From assembly GCA_947044365.1 (NCBI GenBank), contig OX345638.1, positions 529,201 to 593,200 of the forward strand: a DNA stretch of 64,000 bases. The letters run 5' to 3'. The stretch is from Petrosia ficiformis. Its lineage: Eukaryota > Porifera > Demospongiae > Haplosclerida > Petrosiidae. How positions within the stretch are numbered: the stretch's first letter is position 1; the number at the start of each line of letters is the position of its first letter. Below the pieces are notes generated by a model that was given only the letters and a program-made list of their open reading frames with translations, had not been told where the DNA came from and did not search any database. A program made the translations under genes and the position numbers. Shown in pieces: positions 22,242 through 36,100 of the stretch.

Positions 22242-22700
22242 GGAAGAATGGAGAAGCAAATGAGGCTGAAAAGCACAGAGAAGGTACCTGTAAAAACTGT
22301 AATTGCTATCGATGTTGCCACCACATATGGATCTGTGGCAAATGTAAAATAGAAAAGGAAGATTTCATGTATGGGTAAACCAGGATAGGCAAGAAAAAGA
22401 AAGAAAAGAGAGAGCAAAAGGTGGAGGTAGGAAAGGAGTGAATAGTGGAGTAAGTAGATCAGGAGTGAATAGTGGAAGAAGTAGATCAGGAGAGAATAGT
22501 GGAGGAAGTACATGTAGATCAGGAGATAGAGTAATGCCAATTAAATTTAGGAGAGTAAACAGGTTATCTTATATTCTAGCAGATTCTTTAGCTCTTAAAA
22601 AGAAAGTATTAAGTAATAGAAAACTAATGCTAGCTAAACAAGTATCAATAAATAGTAGAAATTTATTTCTGCTGTTCGCCAATTTATTTATATATCTTTA
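22242..22700 (+). pseudogene. Decayed second copy of the Cys-rich family
   Basis: The frame reads CKNCNCYRCCHHIWICGKC, matching the domain at 10970-11030 with all Cys and His kept. It hits a stop just after FMYG near 22378. The continuation WVNQDRQEKERKERAKGGG is in another frame, so there is a one-base frameshift near 22375. Downstream the frame carries NSGVSRSGVNSGRSRSG repeats and then FRRVNRLSYILADSLALKKK before a stop at 22699. The copy is therefore broken, but it shows that the family protein extends past the Cys domain into a Ser/Gly-rich and then basic region. Confidence 0.5.
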
Positions 22701-22734
22701 GGACCACTTGGAAAGACAAGGGGAAGTTAATGAT

Positions 22735-22990
22735 AATAAAATAAATTATTTTATTAAAAATATTTATAGAACTGTTGCTATTCCAGGTCCTGGTGGTTGT
22801 CATCTACTCTACATTACCTCCCACTCTTCCTCTACTCCATCTGGGTGGAGGCCTGGGTTGAGTGGATGGAGTTTGGGGTCGAGGCCTGGGTTGAGGGTGT
22901 TGTTGATTGGGATCGAGGGCTGGGTTGAGGATTACAATGATAATAGAGTGAGCTCAATGAATATTTATCATTTAGCTGAACAATTGAATA
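22735..22990 (+). repeat. G-rich dispersed repeat, copy 2
   Basis: The longest open copy; a frame reads YRTVAIPGPGGCHLLYITSH, then SGWRPGLSGW repeats. It lies directly after the broken Cys-rich gene copy, so it may be a downstream exon of the same family. Confidence 0.7.
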
Positions 22991-23159
22991 ATAATTTTGC
23001 TATGCAGTACTTAATTACAAATACCAGTTAACGCTTTTCTATACAAACTACTTGGGTTTGTTATGGGTGATGAAATTTGTACCGGGTAGACATTGTATAC
23101 ATTTGAACGTGTACATGTCAAAAGTTTAATCACTGATTCTGTTATTGAAGGTGATTTTT

Positions 23160-23310
23160 ACTGCCTGTGCCATGCCATGCTGTGCCTACTTCACAGAGTA
23201 ATGCTTTGTTTAAAGACCATGCAGTACAATTCCAATTATCTTGTGCCACAAAATATAATCATGTATTTATATAACGTCATATCTCAATATAATATAGTCT
23301 AATCAAATGG
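23160..23310 (+). repeat. Local direct duplication (partner 23600-23725)
   Basis: CTTCACAGAGTAATGCTTTG through the ATAACGTCATATCTCAATAT segment occurs twice about 440 bp apart; a weaker third relative is at 26420-26480. Confidence 0.8.
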
Positions 23311-24057
23311 AGAAAAAAGAGAAGCAGACTATTAATAAAATCATCAGACTAATTAGTCTTCAGTGAAAACCTATGAATGAAGTGAAAATGCTGAAAATAA
23401 AGGCTGATAGAATAAAGAAAAATTAGGAAAATTAAAAAAGTATTGTGATATCTGTAGAAGATTAATTACTTGTATTGCAATAGTCACATGTACACCTGTT
23501 ACCAGTACTGCCTGTGGTTTAAATACTCTTTATATAATTCAGAATAGAACTAATCCTGAATGGAGAACAAAGTGAGGCAGATGTGTTAATAGACCAGTCA
23601 GTGCCTACTTCACAGAGTAATGCTTTGTTTAAAGACCATGCAGTACAATTCCAATTATCTTGTGCCACAAAATATAATCATGTATTTATATAACGTCATA
23701 TCTCAATATATATATATATATATAGTCTAATCAATGGTTGTTAGTTCCACATGTACAAATTATAAGCATAAAATGTTTAAGACGGACCTTGTCAGAGCAA
23801 AGAGGCATAATTAAATTAAAATAATAATACTGTATTGTTGCTTGACTGATAGTGAGAATACAAGTTAATATATAAATGTGTCACCCCCTTTGCTGGCAGT
23901 TTCTATGGTAACATTACTACTACATTTCCTCCATAAATAGGCCTAACATTGTATATAGATGTGTTAAGATATGCCATATAGCAGTGTTAAAGTCTATACA
24001 ATTATACTACTAACTGCATGCAAACTGGTTAAAATCATTATATTATTTGTTTATAAC

Positions 24058-24062
<5 letters not shown>

Positions 24063-24103
<41 letters not shown>

Positions 24104-24104
24104 C
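24063..24104. repeat. (TA)n microsatellite
   Basis: About 21 TA units. Shorter TA tracts lie at 7828-7861, 13372-13399, 13801-13822, 23707-23724 and 57270-57292. Confidence 0.95.
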
Positions 24105-24239
24105 TTGTATTAGACAATGCAATTGTAACATTTAATAATAATAAATATTATATTATTAAATGGAGAAAAAAGGGAAGCAGACTATTAATAAAATCAGACA
24201 TAAGTCTAAAAACTTATGTCAGAGCACTAAAGAGTCTTA

Positions 24240-24438
24240 ATATAGTCGTACTCGTGAGTCTCTGCAACAATCCAAAATTATCCTCAGAGAAGAAAAAGAT
24301 AGAAAGATAACAAGGCAGATATTTAAAAAAAAGTATGAAGCAGAGCAGACAGAAATTAAATATGATTTATTAAAACAACAACTATCTCAATTAAAAAAGA
24401 AATTTAGAACTAAACCACACAATGATTATTTATTATAA
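24240..24438 (+). pseudogene. Coiled-coil fragment of the same repeat neighbourhood
   Basis: An open frame encodes SRTRESLQQSKIILREEKDR, then TRQIFKKKYEAEQTEIKYDL and LKQQLSQLKKKFRTKPHNDY before TAA at about 24436. Heptad-like Leu/Ile spacing with many Lys/Glu/Gln suggests a coiled coil. A diverged copy lies at 6620-6810 on the other strand. There is no obvious start codon, so it is an exon or fragment. Function unknown. Confidence 0.4.
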
Positions 24439-25734
24439 ATTTTGCAAATATTTCCATTTAATTACTTTGTATATATATATATATATATATAATTAAAGTT
24501 TAAATTAAGATAATCCAATTGTAACTATGACAACAGACAATGCAACTAATAATGACAACATGGGGCATAGCATACGTATAATGTACTAATGATTAGTTAT
24601 TAATATTACATCAAGTGAAGTACAAAAAAACAAAAAACCCGAACCATAAATTATTGCTTCTAGTCCTGGTGGGTTCTAGTGGTTTGTGTATCAATATTCA
24701 CATTGTATTACTATTTAATACATAGCTCACTAAACTACACGTTTGTACGAATAGGCATTAAAATGTTTACTACAAAAAACGGACAGAGGAAAATGTTCAT
24801 CAAGAGAAGTAACTCGTCTGTTAATACATCAAAGGTCATGTCCTAAATCTAGATGATAATGCTCAAAAACAGAATTCGTCTTTTGCTCTACAAACTCAAA
24901 AAGTAGGTTTATCTATCTGATTTGGCCAGCCAGATGAAGACACTTTAAATGATATCAAAATGTTGATCTTTTTCTTTCGAATGCTGACTAGTCTTAGTAC
25001 ATAATATATAAACGAGTATAATTAAATTTATTATCTGCTGTTCACCGATTTATTAATATATTTTAGGACCACTTGGAAAGACAAGTGGAAGCTACAAAAG
25101 CCAAAGTTAATGATAATTAATTAATAAAATAATCATTATCTATTATACTTGAAAGTGTTCCCTCCCTCTTGTGGCTGAGGGTTCTATGCAGTCATGCCTG
25201 CAAAGCACCTTGATAGGAGGGAAGGGTTTAGAACCCGAAGTTTTTCAATGAATGAAGTATGTGCATAACTCCACCTCTATATAGTATATACACACAAATT
25301 CAAAACGTTAGCTGAGCTGAGAAAAAAGATTAAAGTAAAAAAAACTTATGCATTTTACTTTAGTTATATATATAGAAAGGCTTAGTTGTTAGATCAATGT
25401 AAAAAGATTGGAAAATATCTGCACTTCACCAGCCAGACTGACATACATGCCCCCCATTTGTACCCAACTTGAAGAAACCATTGATTTTTAAAAACAACAT
25501 TCATTCAAGCCCCAGTCCGAAGCACAATTAATCCAACAAGTATTTTGCAATGTCCAATGGTATAAGTGGTTAAGTATGTAATTTTGTTTTAAAAGTAAAT
25601 AATTGTTTTTAGATTTCGGTCAATAGTGACACAACATGAAAGCTAACATCTCCATTATTAGAACACATTCAAAATACTATGTACATCATTGTTAATTAAT
25701 ATTACACCAATCCTTATGGTCCAGTCCAGAAATG

Positions 25735-25925
25735 TTAATTATTTTATTAAAATATTTATAGAACTGTTGCTATTCCAGGTCCTGGCGGTTGTTATCTACT
25801 CTACATTACCCCCCACCCTTCCTCTACTCCATCTGGGTGGGGTTTGGGGTAGAGTGGTGGGTTGAGTGGATGGAATTTGGGGTGGAGGCCTGGGTGAGGA
25901 TTACAACCATACCAATGAATATTCA
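25735..25925 (+). repeat. G-rich dispersed repeat, copy 3
   Basis: Repeats GAACTGTTGCTATTCCAGGT and the GTTTGGGG segments of copy 2 with frame-breaking changes. Confidence 0.7.
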
Positions 25926-26656
25926 TCAATTAGCTACACAATTGAATAATAATTATATATTCCATTAAACTTACACTCACAAGTACAAATGATGAAATAA
26001 AGTAATTCATCAGATAAGCAAATAATGATGATTCAGTCAAATAATTGTTTACCCTCTCCCTTGTCTACAGAATCATTGATATTCAAGATATAACTATTAA
26101 GAACAGTAATGACTGCAGACTAAAGACAACATGCCCATTTTGCATGGTTGCATGGTCTCATTTTACAAACCTGCAACAGGGTATGAATCTGATCCTGTAT
26201 ATGAAATATTGATACCACATAATGGATCCTTGATTTCTACTGCGTTATTGAAAGGCACAAATATTTTTGTTTAAGAAATATATCATATTACCAAAGGATC
26301 AGTCGGGTGCAGTGAATGGCATTGTCGTAGATGAATATAAATTATATATAGTTATTGCAGTGGACCTGTAATTTAGTTATAGTTTAGTTAACTATAAAAG
26401 TCATAATGCCTTACTAAACAAGATCATGCAGTACAATTCATTATGTTGTGCCAGCCAAAGTATAATTATGTACTTGTATAATATATACAGCAGTATCATA
26501 ATATTTACAATGTCACATGTATCATAATACATTTATCATAACAATGGGCTGTCAATATTCTCGGTTACAATTAATTTGGGCTCATGGATACTGACTTAAT
26601 CGTGAAAGAAAACCCACATTCCAACTTAAATGCTTACCAAATATAATCTCTTATAA

Positions 26657-27214
26657 TTATATATCTTCCAAATCTTTTTTGTAATATATGGCAATAGCTC
26701 CTCCATCGACCACATGTTTTTCTACCACTGGGCAGCTCCATGTTTTTATGTAGCCTTTTAATGTGGCCAAATGTCATTAATAATTGCAATTATGCATTTT
26801 TATCCCCTCCAATGGAAACAATGTCACTTGTAACTGCATAAGCCAAGTGAAGTATTAGTGGTTTGCAGAAATACTGACTTATTATAAACATTTTTATTCC
26901 TATTTAATTTACATAATCCTATTATATATACAATATATGTTTTTCAATTGGGCAGGAGCTCCCAAGGGCAAGTCATTATTTATAAGTCAAATTATAACAT
27001 TTATAAATACAATTGTTAATTATAATTAAATGTAAAGACAATGATGATATTAGATGATATTATATGCTAATAGGATAAACCATGCACCTTTGATATTCCT
27101 ACCACAACCTACTTTCAAGGCATCAACATGATTTGCCATCAAATCTATACTATGTAAACTAGCAAATGTTTCTCCCAATCTTATTACTATTTCTTCTACA
27201 GCATATAAACAGTC
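26657..27214 (-). CDS. Orphan gene, last two exons (unknown function)
   Basis: A minus-strand exon 27088-27214 (acceptor ttattag, donor gtgcat) joins in phase with 26657-26754 (acceptor ttaaaag, stop TAA). The first encodes DCLYAVEEIVIRLGETFASL followed by a segment containing HSIDLMANHVDALKVGCGRN. The second encodes GYIKTWSCPVVEKHVVDGGA and ends IAIYYKKDLEDI. Amino-acid composition is protein-like and both splice pairs fit, which is unlikely by chance in such AT-rich DNA. I do not recognise the family. I found no convincing upstream exon on the minus strand up to 28000, so this may be the 3' end of a gene, a captured fragment or part of a repeat. Confidence 0.42.
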
Positions 27215-27989
27215 CTAATAACTATGGAAACAAAATAACTAATCTATTCTTGGTATATATTGTATGTCTATTAGATAATGTAAATTAAATTGTGCATTAC
27301 TTGTAATAATGTATTCTATTTGATTAATATGTGTACGAGTGCAACATAGTTTGTGTATTTATATATACTCTCTTGAATATATTATCGAGGTATTTCTTAG
27401 ATTCAGTGTTATATTATTATTGTAATTTTCACAAATTACAAAAATTTGTTAATCTGGAAGGTACACGTACATGAAGATAATGAATTAATCTACTGGTAAG
27501 TGTTTTGCCCCATCAGAAAAAAATAGTACAAGAAAATATTTAATTCAAAAATGAAATAGCATGTAGGAAATGAAAACTAAGAAAATATATAAACGAGTTC
27601 AGGACACTACCTTAGGAACAAAATTAAGCTAACCTTTTCCATACACAAGTAAGTAACTATATACACAGTACATAGCATGCTTATGTAGAGGGACACACTT
27701 AGAATTGAAGTGGTTAGTTCAATAGTAGCTAATGTATCATCCAGACCTTGTTAGTATACTTTCTTAGTTTTGATATCCCTACATACTCTTTCATTTATGA
27801 ATAAAATATTTTAAATACATTTCAAAAATCAAACACTTTCTTCAATGAATAGACCTTATTCTAGCTGTATAATATATAGTTACTATATTACGCACTTTAT
27901 TTCAAATAGTTATAATATGCTCAATAGCCAACTAACAATATTTCTGAAGAAAGTGCTTGTTGCTGGGAGCAGCATTTTTTTTTTTTGCT

Positions 27990-28410
27990 GCCGCAGCAAT
28001 TATTTAATGTACCGTCATGAAACACCGAGTAGTTATCCTTTATTTTTATCGCTAGGACAGCTCCTTCCTCTTCTCGTGGCTCTTTAGGAAGGTAGTTTTC
28101 AACGGTCTCTTTACAAACATCGTTATCATGACATCGAGTAGTCTACTAGACGGAGTTCTTTGCAACAGCCTCTTCGGTTGTTTTCTGACAGTCTTTTTTT
28201 AATATCAATATCAACACGCCAGCTGAGTGGACAAAGTTATTTTTTTTTTTATCGCTAAGACAGCTCTTTCTTCTTCTCAGAGCTCTTTACGACCGTTGCT
28301 TTCTATGATCTCTTCTTCACAAACATGACACCGAGCAGTCTACTAGACGGAGTTCTTTGCGACAGTCTCTTTGGGCGTGTCTCTTCACCAACATCAATAT
28401 CACGACGCCG
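27990..28410 (+). repeat. Imperfect 200-bp tandem duplication
   Basis: AGTCTACTAGACGGAGTTCT and the flanking GACAGCTC and ACAAACAT blocks occur twice (28138-28158 and 28337-28357). An antisense ORF (28303-28560) runs over it but has no support. Confidence 0.7.
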
Positions 28411-28799
28411 TCTCTTCGTTCTAAAAATGGAAAAAAAAATACAAATTATGTACAAGAACTTTCCTAAGGAAAGGAAAAGGCTTCTGTCAAACACACAATA
28501 AAGCTGTGTGAAATAAAGTATATAATTATACTGACAACTGAAACTTACACCAGGTAACAACTCTTGTCAATTTGTCTGCCTTGACGAGAGAGGATTCTGG
28601 TCACCGAAAAGCAGTTGAACTCTGTGTTCAACAGAAAGAAGGCCATGAACTTGTAAATACAGAAACCCGAAGTTCAAGAGGAATATAACCAAACCCACAC
28701 AGGAACAGTTGGCAAATGAAGTGAACTGGTGGCAAATCGACTTTTTTATAGGGCCTTCTGGGCATGCGCAGTATGGAATAGCGCGTCTCCGAACAAGTA

Positions 28800-28965
28800 G
28801 TCCAACATTAGTAGTCTCATTATTAGTAACACTTCAACCAATAGTCTATTATTAGAAACATTTTAATCAGTAGTCTATTATTAGTAACACTAATAAATAA
28901 TAGACTATCGATTGAATTGTTACTATAATAGACTTTTGATTGAAGTGTTACTAGAATAATAAAGA
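28800..28965. repeat. 22-bp minisatellite in opposed orientations
   Basis: Units AGTCTATTATTAGTAACAC run forward to about 28890, then the reverse complement (AATAGACT, GTTACTA) follows to 28965. Confidence 0.8.
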
Positions 28966-29314
28966 CTGAGGCCTTTGTGGCTAGGTAGAGACATCAGAAA
29001 TAATTCACTAGCGTAAAAAAAAACTGTCCATGCTGACAAGTATGTGGATTTCAGTTTCATCATCCTCTCTCAAATAAAACATCAGAGTGAATTCGAAGAC
29101 TAATACTATATTACTTCTATTCATTTGTATAGTTTATAACTATAATTATTATACAATACTTATTGTTGTTATCAATAACCTGTTTATTTATTCGTTTTAG
29201 ACTCCACCTTGTTTATTTCTAGAATACAATACCTTTATTGTTAATGTTATTGTTTATTTATTTATTACCCATTATCTTCTCTTACTTGTTATATAAGTAA
29301 CATCACTGGTTTCA

Positions 29315-29372
29315 CTTTTATGCCCTGATGAAGACACCTGAATAGGCGTCAAAACGTTGGCTATCTTTATAT
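29315..29372 (+). repeat. Possible retroelement tail motif
   Basis: CCTGATGAAGACACCTGAAT followed by AGGCGTCAAAACGTTGGCTA. Similar 'gatgaagac..gaaacgttg' strings are common in invertebrate retroelement-derived repeats. This is from memory; no ORF remains. Confidence 0.35.
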
Positions 29373-29414
29373 CATTAGTGAATAATTCACTAATGATAGA
29401 GTACTGACTCAGTA

Positions 29415-30100
29415 ACTCAGTAACTCAGTTAGTAGTCTATTATTAGTAACACTTCAACCAATAGTCTATTATTAGTAACACCTAGTTAATAGTCTATTAT
29501 TAGAAACACCTAGTTGATAGTCTATTATTCGTAACACCTAGTATAGTCTATTATTAGTAACACCTAGTTAATAGTCTATTATTAGTAACGCCTAGTTAAT
29601 AGTCTATTATTAGTAACACTTCAATCAATAGTCTATTATTAGTAACACCTAGTTAATAGTCTATTATTAGTAACACTTCAACCAATAGTCTATTATTAGT
29701 AACACTTCAATCAATAGTCTATTATTAGTAACACCTAGTTAATAGTCTATTATTAGTAACACTTCAATCAATAGTCTATTATTAGTAACACCTAGTTAAT
29801 AGTCTATTATTAGTAACACCTAGTTAATAGTCTATTATTAGTAACACCTAGTTAATAGTCTATTATTAGTAACGCCTAGTTAATAGTCTATTATTAGTAA
29901 CACTTCAATCGATAGTCTATTATTAGTAACACCTAGTTAATAGTCTATTATTAGTAACACCTAGTTAATAGTCTATTATTAGTAACGCCTAGTTAATAGT
30001 CTATTATTAGTAACACCTAGTTAATAGTCTATTATTAGTAACGCCTAGTTAATAGTCTATTATTAGAAAAACCTCAATCAATAGTCTATTATTAAAAATT
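29415..30100. repeat. 23-24-bp minisatellite array
   Basis: About 29 copies of TAGTCTATTATTAGTAACAC with spacers CTAGTTAA or TTCAATCAA, just past the 3' end of the NME8-like gene. Two spacer types alternate in blocks. Confidence 0.95.
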
Positions 30101-30196
30101 TGTAGGAGTATATTAAAAATTTATTATAACAATATACCTGTGATACATAAAATATATATAATTATAATGAGATATTCCATAATATGTTTGAAACAG

Positions 30197-33100
30197 TCAG
30201 CTCTCTGTTTCATTTTCGGGCTTCTCTTCTATTCCTAATAAATTAAAAACACACATAAATTATTTATTATTAGCTGTTCATATCATTATTACAATATAGT
30301 AATTCGTTTATCACACTTTATTGTGAATGTCATGGTTTAATCTAGCACGAAGGCAAGGTCTATAACTCTGTATAAGGTTGAGTGTACATATATAAAAGGG
30401 GTTTCAGTTATAGTTATGGTACACATACCTTCTTTAACACTTCCATCAGGACCAAATTCTACTTCTCCAAATATCATTTCAATAGTTTTGCTTGCATGCT
30501 CTTTATTAGAACTACCATGGACAGCATTACGTAATGTATTCTCTCCATACAGTGCTCTCAAACTATAAAGAGAAAATGAGTCAATAAACATGAGAATATG
30601 ATAGACAATAGAGTATTTGGTAAGGTTTTCAAGCAGGGACTAAGGTTCTTGCATTTAGTTGTTTATCCAGTATATTAGGAATGAGACATGGTTTCTTACC
30701 TATCTGAATTTTCCTGTTTAGCTTGCTCTGGATCTTTTGGGCCCATTAATGCTCTCCACCCTATCACAGCATCTTCTCGTGTGAGGACCATAAATAATGA
30801 AGGACCACTAAATGAAACATATAATATAACAATATTATAATCATAAGTACCAGTACTGGATTGATATTTTAATAGATTAAATGAAGCAAGTGGCATAAAA
30901 CTTTCCATAAAGCAATACATAGTGAAGGTCATAACATCACATTACTACTATACAGTGTCATTTTAGTTAAAACACCTTCCAGTAAAGCATTATTAAACTA
31001 TAACTTAATTACCAGTCTATTGTAATAACTATAACTAACTAAAATGAAAATTGGCCAATAATGGACACTTTAGTTAGTTAACTAAAACTAAAACCCTTTT
31101 AGTAAGCCTAATATTAGTTAATTAAATTATAAAGGTTTGATAAACCAGGCATACTATAACTATAACTAAAAGTAGTCATTTTTTCAAACTAAAACTATAC
31201 TAGTTGTCATGTATGTGTTACCATATTGAATATTGGAAATTTGAACTTGTCAATAATGATATTATATTTTTTAGTGAAGTAAACATGTTTATCCATAGTC
31301 ACATAGACAAGACATACACACATGCCTTGTAATATCTACACTAATCAACACACCTATTTGTACATAATTATATAGTCACAATTATATACATTAATACTTT
31401 CATATATAATACACACAGTACATTTACCTGCCCATTGTAAGGGCTGCTAACATGTACTGGAGCATTCTGACCAGAAACAGGTCCCACACACCAAAAAATA
31501 CATAACAAACATGTCTGGTCTTATATATAATTATGTACATATATATACCATACATGTAGATATACATTATGTATAATATTACATATAATATTTTAATATA
31601 TAATACACTATATGTATATACATTATTAGACAACTTAGTCATGATAAACATGTATGCATACATAATTATTATAATGATAATTATATTATACCAGCGAACA
31701 CACAAAGAAAGGTTGTGAACTATGCTAGACTAAAATACATGTACATTGCTTCATTATTGAGTTACAGTATAATCATGTATTAACCTTATGACATTAAACT
31801 ATACACTATAGTACATATAAGTTATTGAGTTACAGTATAATCATGTATTAACCTTATGACATTAAACTATATACTATAGTACATATAAGTTATTGAGTTA
31901 CAGTATAATCATGTATTAACCTTATGACATTAAACTATATACTATAGTACATATAAGTTATTGAGTTACAGTATAATCATGTATTAATCTTATGACATTA
32001 AACTATACACTATAGTACATATAAAAACATCATAATTATCATAATTTTGATGTCATTGTGATTGTGGAACAGACTATAATGTAGTATATAAAATGACCAC
32101 ACACATACACATAGATATACCTGCTCATGAAGTCAGTAAGATCATTAAAATATTCACTACCCTGATGATCCGCATATAATTGACTGGCAACATCTTTAGT
32201 TAAATGTTGCTCTTTGGATAAAGAAACTTTAAAACCACTTTCTTCAATCTTCTTAATAATTCCCTCTATGATTAATTAATAATAAGCTCATACTGAGATA
32301 AAATGAATTCACATATACATTGTATATGTATGTACAGTGTATATGTATGTACAGAGGTGCATACGTACATACATACATACATGTATGTAGATACGTATAT
32401 ACATACATACATCCATACATACATACATATATACATATATATACATATATACACATACATAAATACATACATCCATACATACACATACATACATACATAC
32501 ACACATACATTACAGATAGGCATACATACACTTGTACAAACCTTTCTGATCCACAGAGTTAGGTTTTATAACCGCAACAGTCTGTTCTTTAGGAAAGAAA
32601 TATTGAATTTCTTTCTCTGCTTCTAATTCATTTTGAGCTCCATGTAAACCATTATCATCAGAACCATCCATACTAAATCGTGCTCTTAAACTAAAGGATA
32701 TATGTATATGTATATGTACATGTATGTGTATAATATTATATCTATTTGACAATGTATGTATGAATGTATTAGTGTTGTTTTAGTATGACAATAATGACCA
32801 CTTTTAGTTATAGTTATAGTTACAGTATGCCTAGTTTATCACGGTTTTAGTTATACGTGTAGTTAATTAACTAAAACAATTTTAGGCTAAGTTAAAGGGT
32901 TGTTTTTGTTAACTAACTAAAAGTAACTCCATTTTGCATTTTAGTTAGTTATAGTTATTACAATAGACCTGTAATTTAGTTAACTAAAAGTCAAAATGCC
33001 TTACTAAAAGTGGTTTTAATTATAGTTAACTAAAACAACGCTAGAATGTATGTATAAAAAATATTATTACATATCTCTATTTATGTACAGTTATGTACAT

Positions 33101-36100
33101 GTACCTAACCTATGTACATGTACACGTACATGTATGTATGTACCTATGTATATACATGTACATTAGGTACATGTACACATAAATTTATGTTAGTAATAGT
33201 TTGTATGTTAATGTATCTATGTACATACACACAAATATATGTATATGCCAGACACAAGTACATGTATATAATCACTTACGATTCTGGTGCCTCATCTTTT
33301 GCCTTTTCCACTTCAATAGGTCCTAATAGCTCCCTCCATTTCTCTACAGCATTCTCTCTTGCTAAACATAGTGCCATCATAGGTCCATTAGACATGTGAG
33401 TACATAGAGAATCAAAATATTCTTTCTCTTCTTGTTCTTTATAGAATTCAGCCGCTTCTTCTTTAGTGAGGGTGAGTTCTTTACTCATAGCGATTGTGAA
33501 ACCAGCTTCTTCTATTTTAGCCAAAATAGCATCTGTTTCAATAAAAGTGCAGAAAGTTCGTTAATTTTTATTTGACATTCTAGAGTCTGTTCACATTCAT
33601 GATGACCTCAAAATTATTGTGTGAATGATAATTACGTATACATGTACATGTTACACAATAAACCTTCATACATGCATGTACATGCACATGTACATGTACA
33701 ATGTACATATACATAGATGTGCATGTACCTGCAATGTACATGTACATACACATAAGTGTATATACATGTACATACACACCTTTATGATCTTGAAATGCAC
33801 TTGGTCTGATTAGAGCCAGTGTTCGTTGAATTGGTGGTTCTGTTCCAGGAACCCATGGAATATTATAATTAGGGAAAAAGAATGCAAGCTCTCTAGCTGA
33901 AGTTTCTGTAGAGTCACTAGCATGAATAGCATTCTGTTTTATATCTGTACCATATTGAGCTCTTAAACTATGGAAATGAAATACATTATATATTATATAT
34001 ATGTATAGTATGATGGCAACATTAGTAACACTTACAAATGTATAGTATGATGGCAACATCATCCCCTTTAGTTCTATACCTTCCATGTGCACACTATGCA
34101 GGAGATGTCACCATCATACAATATACACATGTAGTATGCTAATAGGTCCTATATACTGAATATATGCCATCCCCTAAATCATTAGACCAGAACCTTGATC
34201 CTTACAAGAGACAAAACACTTATAACAGGACCTCATTATAACCACAATAATTAACTACAAAACACAAATACTGGAGCCTTAAAGGTGTCATATTACATTG
34301 AAGCAAAGTACAGAGTGAAGTATATACTACATATATATATATATACTATAGTTAAGTGAGTATATGACCACTATGGGATACACATTATACAGTTAATAAT
34401 TATTATTACCTAATACATGTAGTAGACTATTGGTTGAGTGTTACTAATAATAGACTATTATTGACTGAGTGTTACTAATAATAGACTACTGCATGACTAG
34501 ATGTTACTAATAATAGACTATTGACTGAGTGTTACTAATAATAGACTACTGCATGACTAGGTGTTACTAATACTAATGATAGACTATTGGTTGAGTGTTA
34601 CACTATACTGACTAGGTGTTACTAATAATAGACTACTGGCTGATTGTTACTAATAATAGACTACTGACTAAGTATTACTAATAATACTATTATTAGTAAC
34701 ACTTAGTCAGTAGTTTATTATTAGTAACATTCAGATAATAGTCTATTATTAGTAACAATATTAGTCAATAGTATATTATTAGTAACACTTACAAATGTTA
34801 CAATGTAGTCTGTAGTCTATTACTAGTAACAATATTAGTCAATAGTCTATTATTAGTAACACTTACAAATGTTACAATGTAGTCTGTAGTCTATTACTAG
34901 TAACAATATTAGTCAATAGTCTATTATTAGTAACACTTACAAATGTTACAATGTAGTCTGTAGTAACAATATCAGTCAATAGTCTATTATTAGTAACAAT
35001 ATTAGTCAATAGTCTATTATTAGTAACACTTACAAATGTTACAATGTAGTCTATAGTCTATTTAGTAACAATATCACTCAATAGTCTATTATTAGTAACA
35101 CTTACAAATGTTACAATGTAGTCTGTAGTAACAATATCAGTCAATAGTCTATTATTAGTAACAATATTAGTCAATAGTCTATTATTAGTAACACTTATAA
35201 ATGTTACAATGTAGTCTGTAGTAACAATATCAGTCAATAGTCTATTATTAGTAACAATATTAGTCAATAGTCTATTATTAGTAACACTTACAAATGTTAC
35301 AATGTAGTCTATAGTCTATTATTAGTAACAATATTAGTCAATAGTCTATTATTAGTAACACTTACAAATGTTACAATGTAGTCTATAGTCTATTATTAGT
35401 AACAATATCAGTCAATAGTCTATTATTAGTAACACGTACTTACAAATGTTACAATGTAGTCTGTAGTCTATTATTAGTAACAATATTAGTCAATAGTCTA
35501 TTATTAGTAACACTTACAAATGTTACAATGTAGTCTGTTGTCTATTATTAGTAACAATATTAGTCAATAGTCAATAGTACACGAATTGTGTTGTAGTCTG
35601 ACTCACCTATCAGGAGCCTCTTGTTTAGCCTGGTCAACATCTGTTGGACCAATAAACTGTCTTACTCCTTCAATAATACCCTCTCCAGTATCACCTTTAG
35701 TTAACACTAGAGTCATACAAGGACCACTATAGAATGTATTTGTGTGTGTGTATAATTGAGTGTGTGTGTGTGTGTGTGTGTGATGCAAGAAATTATAATG
35801 AGTATTTCTTGTTTTGTGAGATAGTATATTTTAATAGATCCTATCAAATCTTTACCTGCTCATGAATTCAATTAGTTCTTCAAAATGTTCCTAAAATGAG
35901 AGGTTCAGACTTTATTAACAAAGCATATAAATAGTATTAAGAATTAATAGTAAGATACATGTATAACTAATAGAGAAACATATACACCAGTTGAGATTTG
36001 AACACAGGACCCCCTGATTCCTGGTCAAGTAATTGAATTCAGGACCCCCTGATTCCTGGTCAAGTATTTGAACCCAGGAGCCTGATTCTAACTACATGTA

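Noticed and set aside
28303..28560. Antisense ORF with RTKRRRRDIDVG
   Set aside because: Lies on an imperfect 200-bp tandem duplication and has no homology cue or splice context.
29415..30100. CRISPR-like array of short repeats
   Set aside because: Spacers are not unique, units vary gradually, and the context is eukaryotic; it is a minisatellite.
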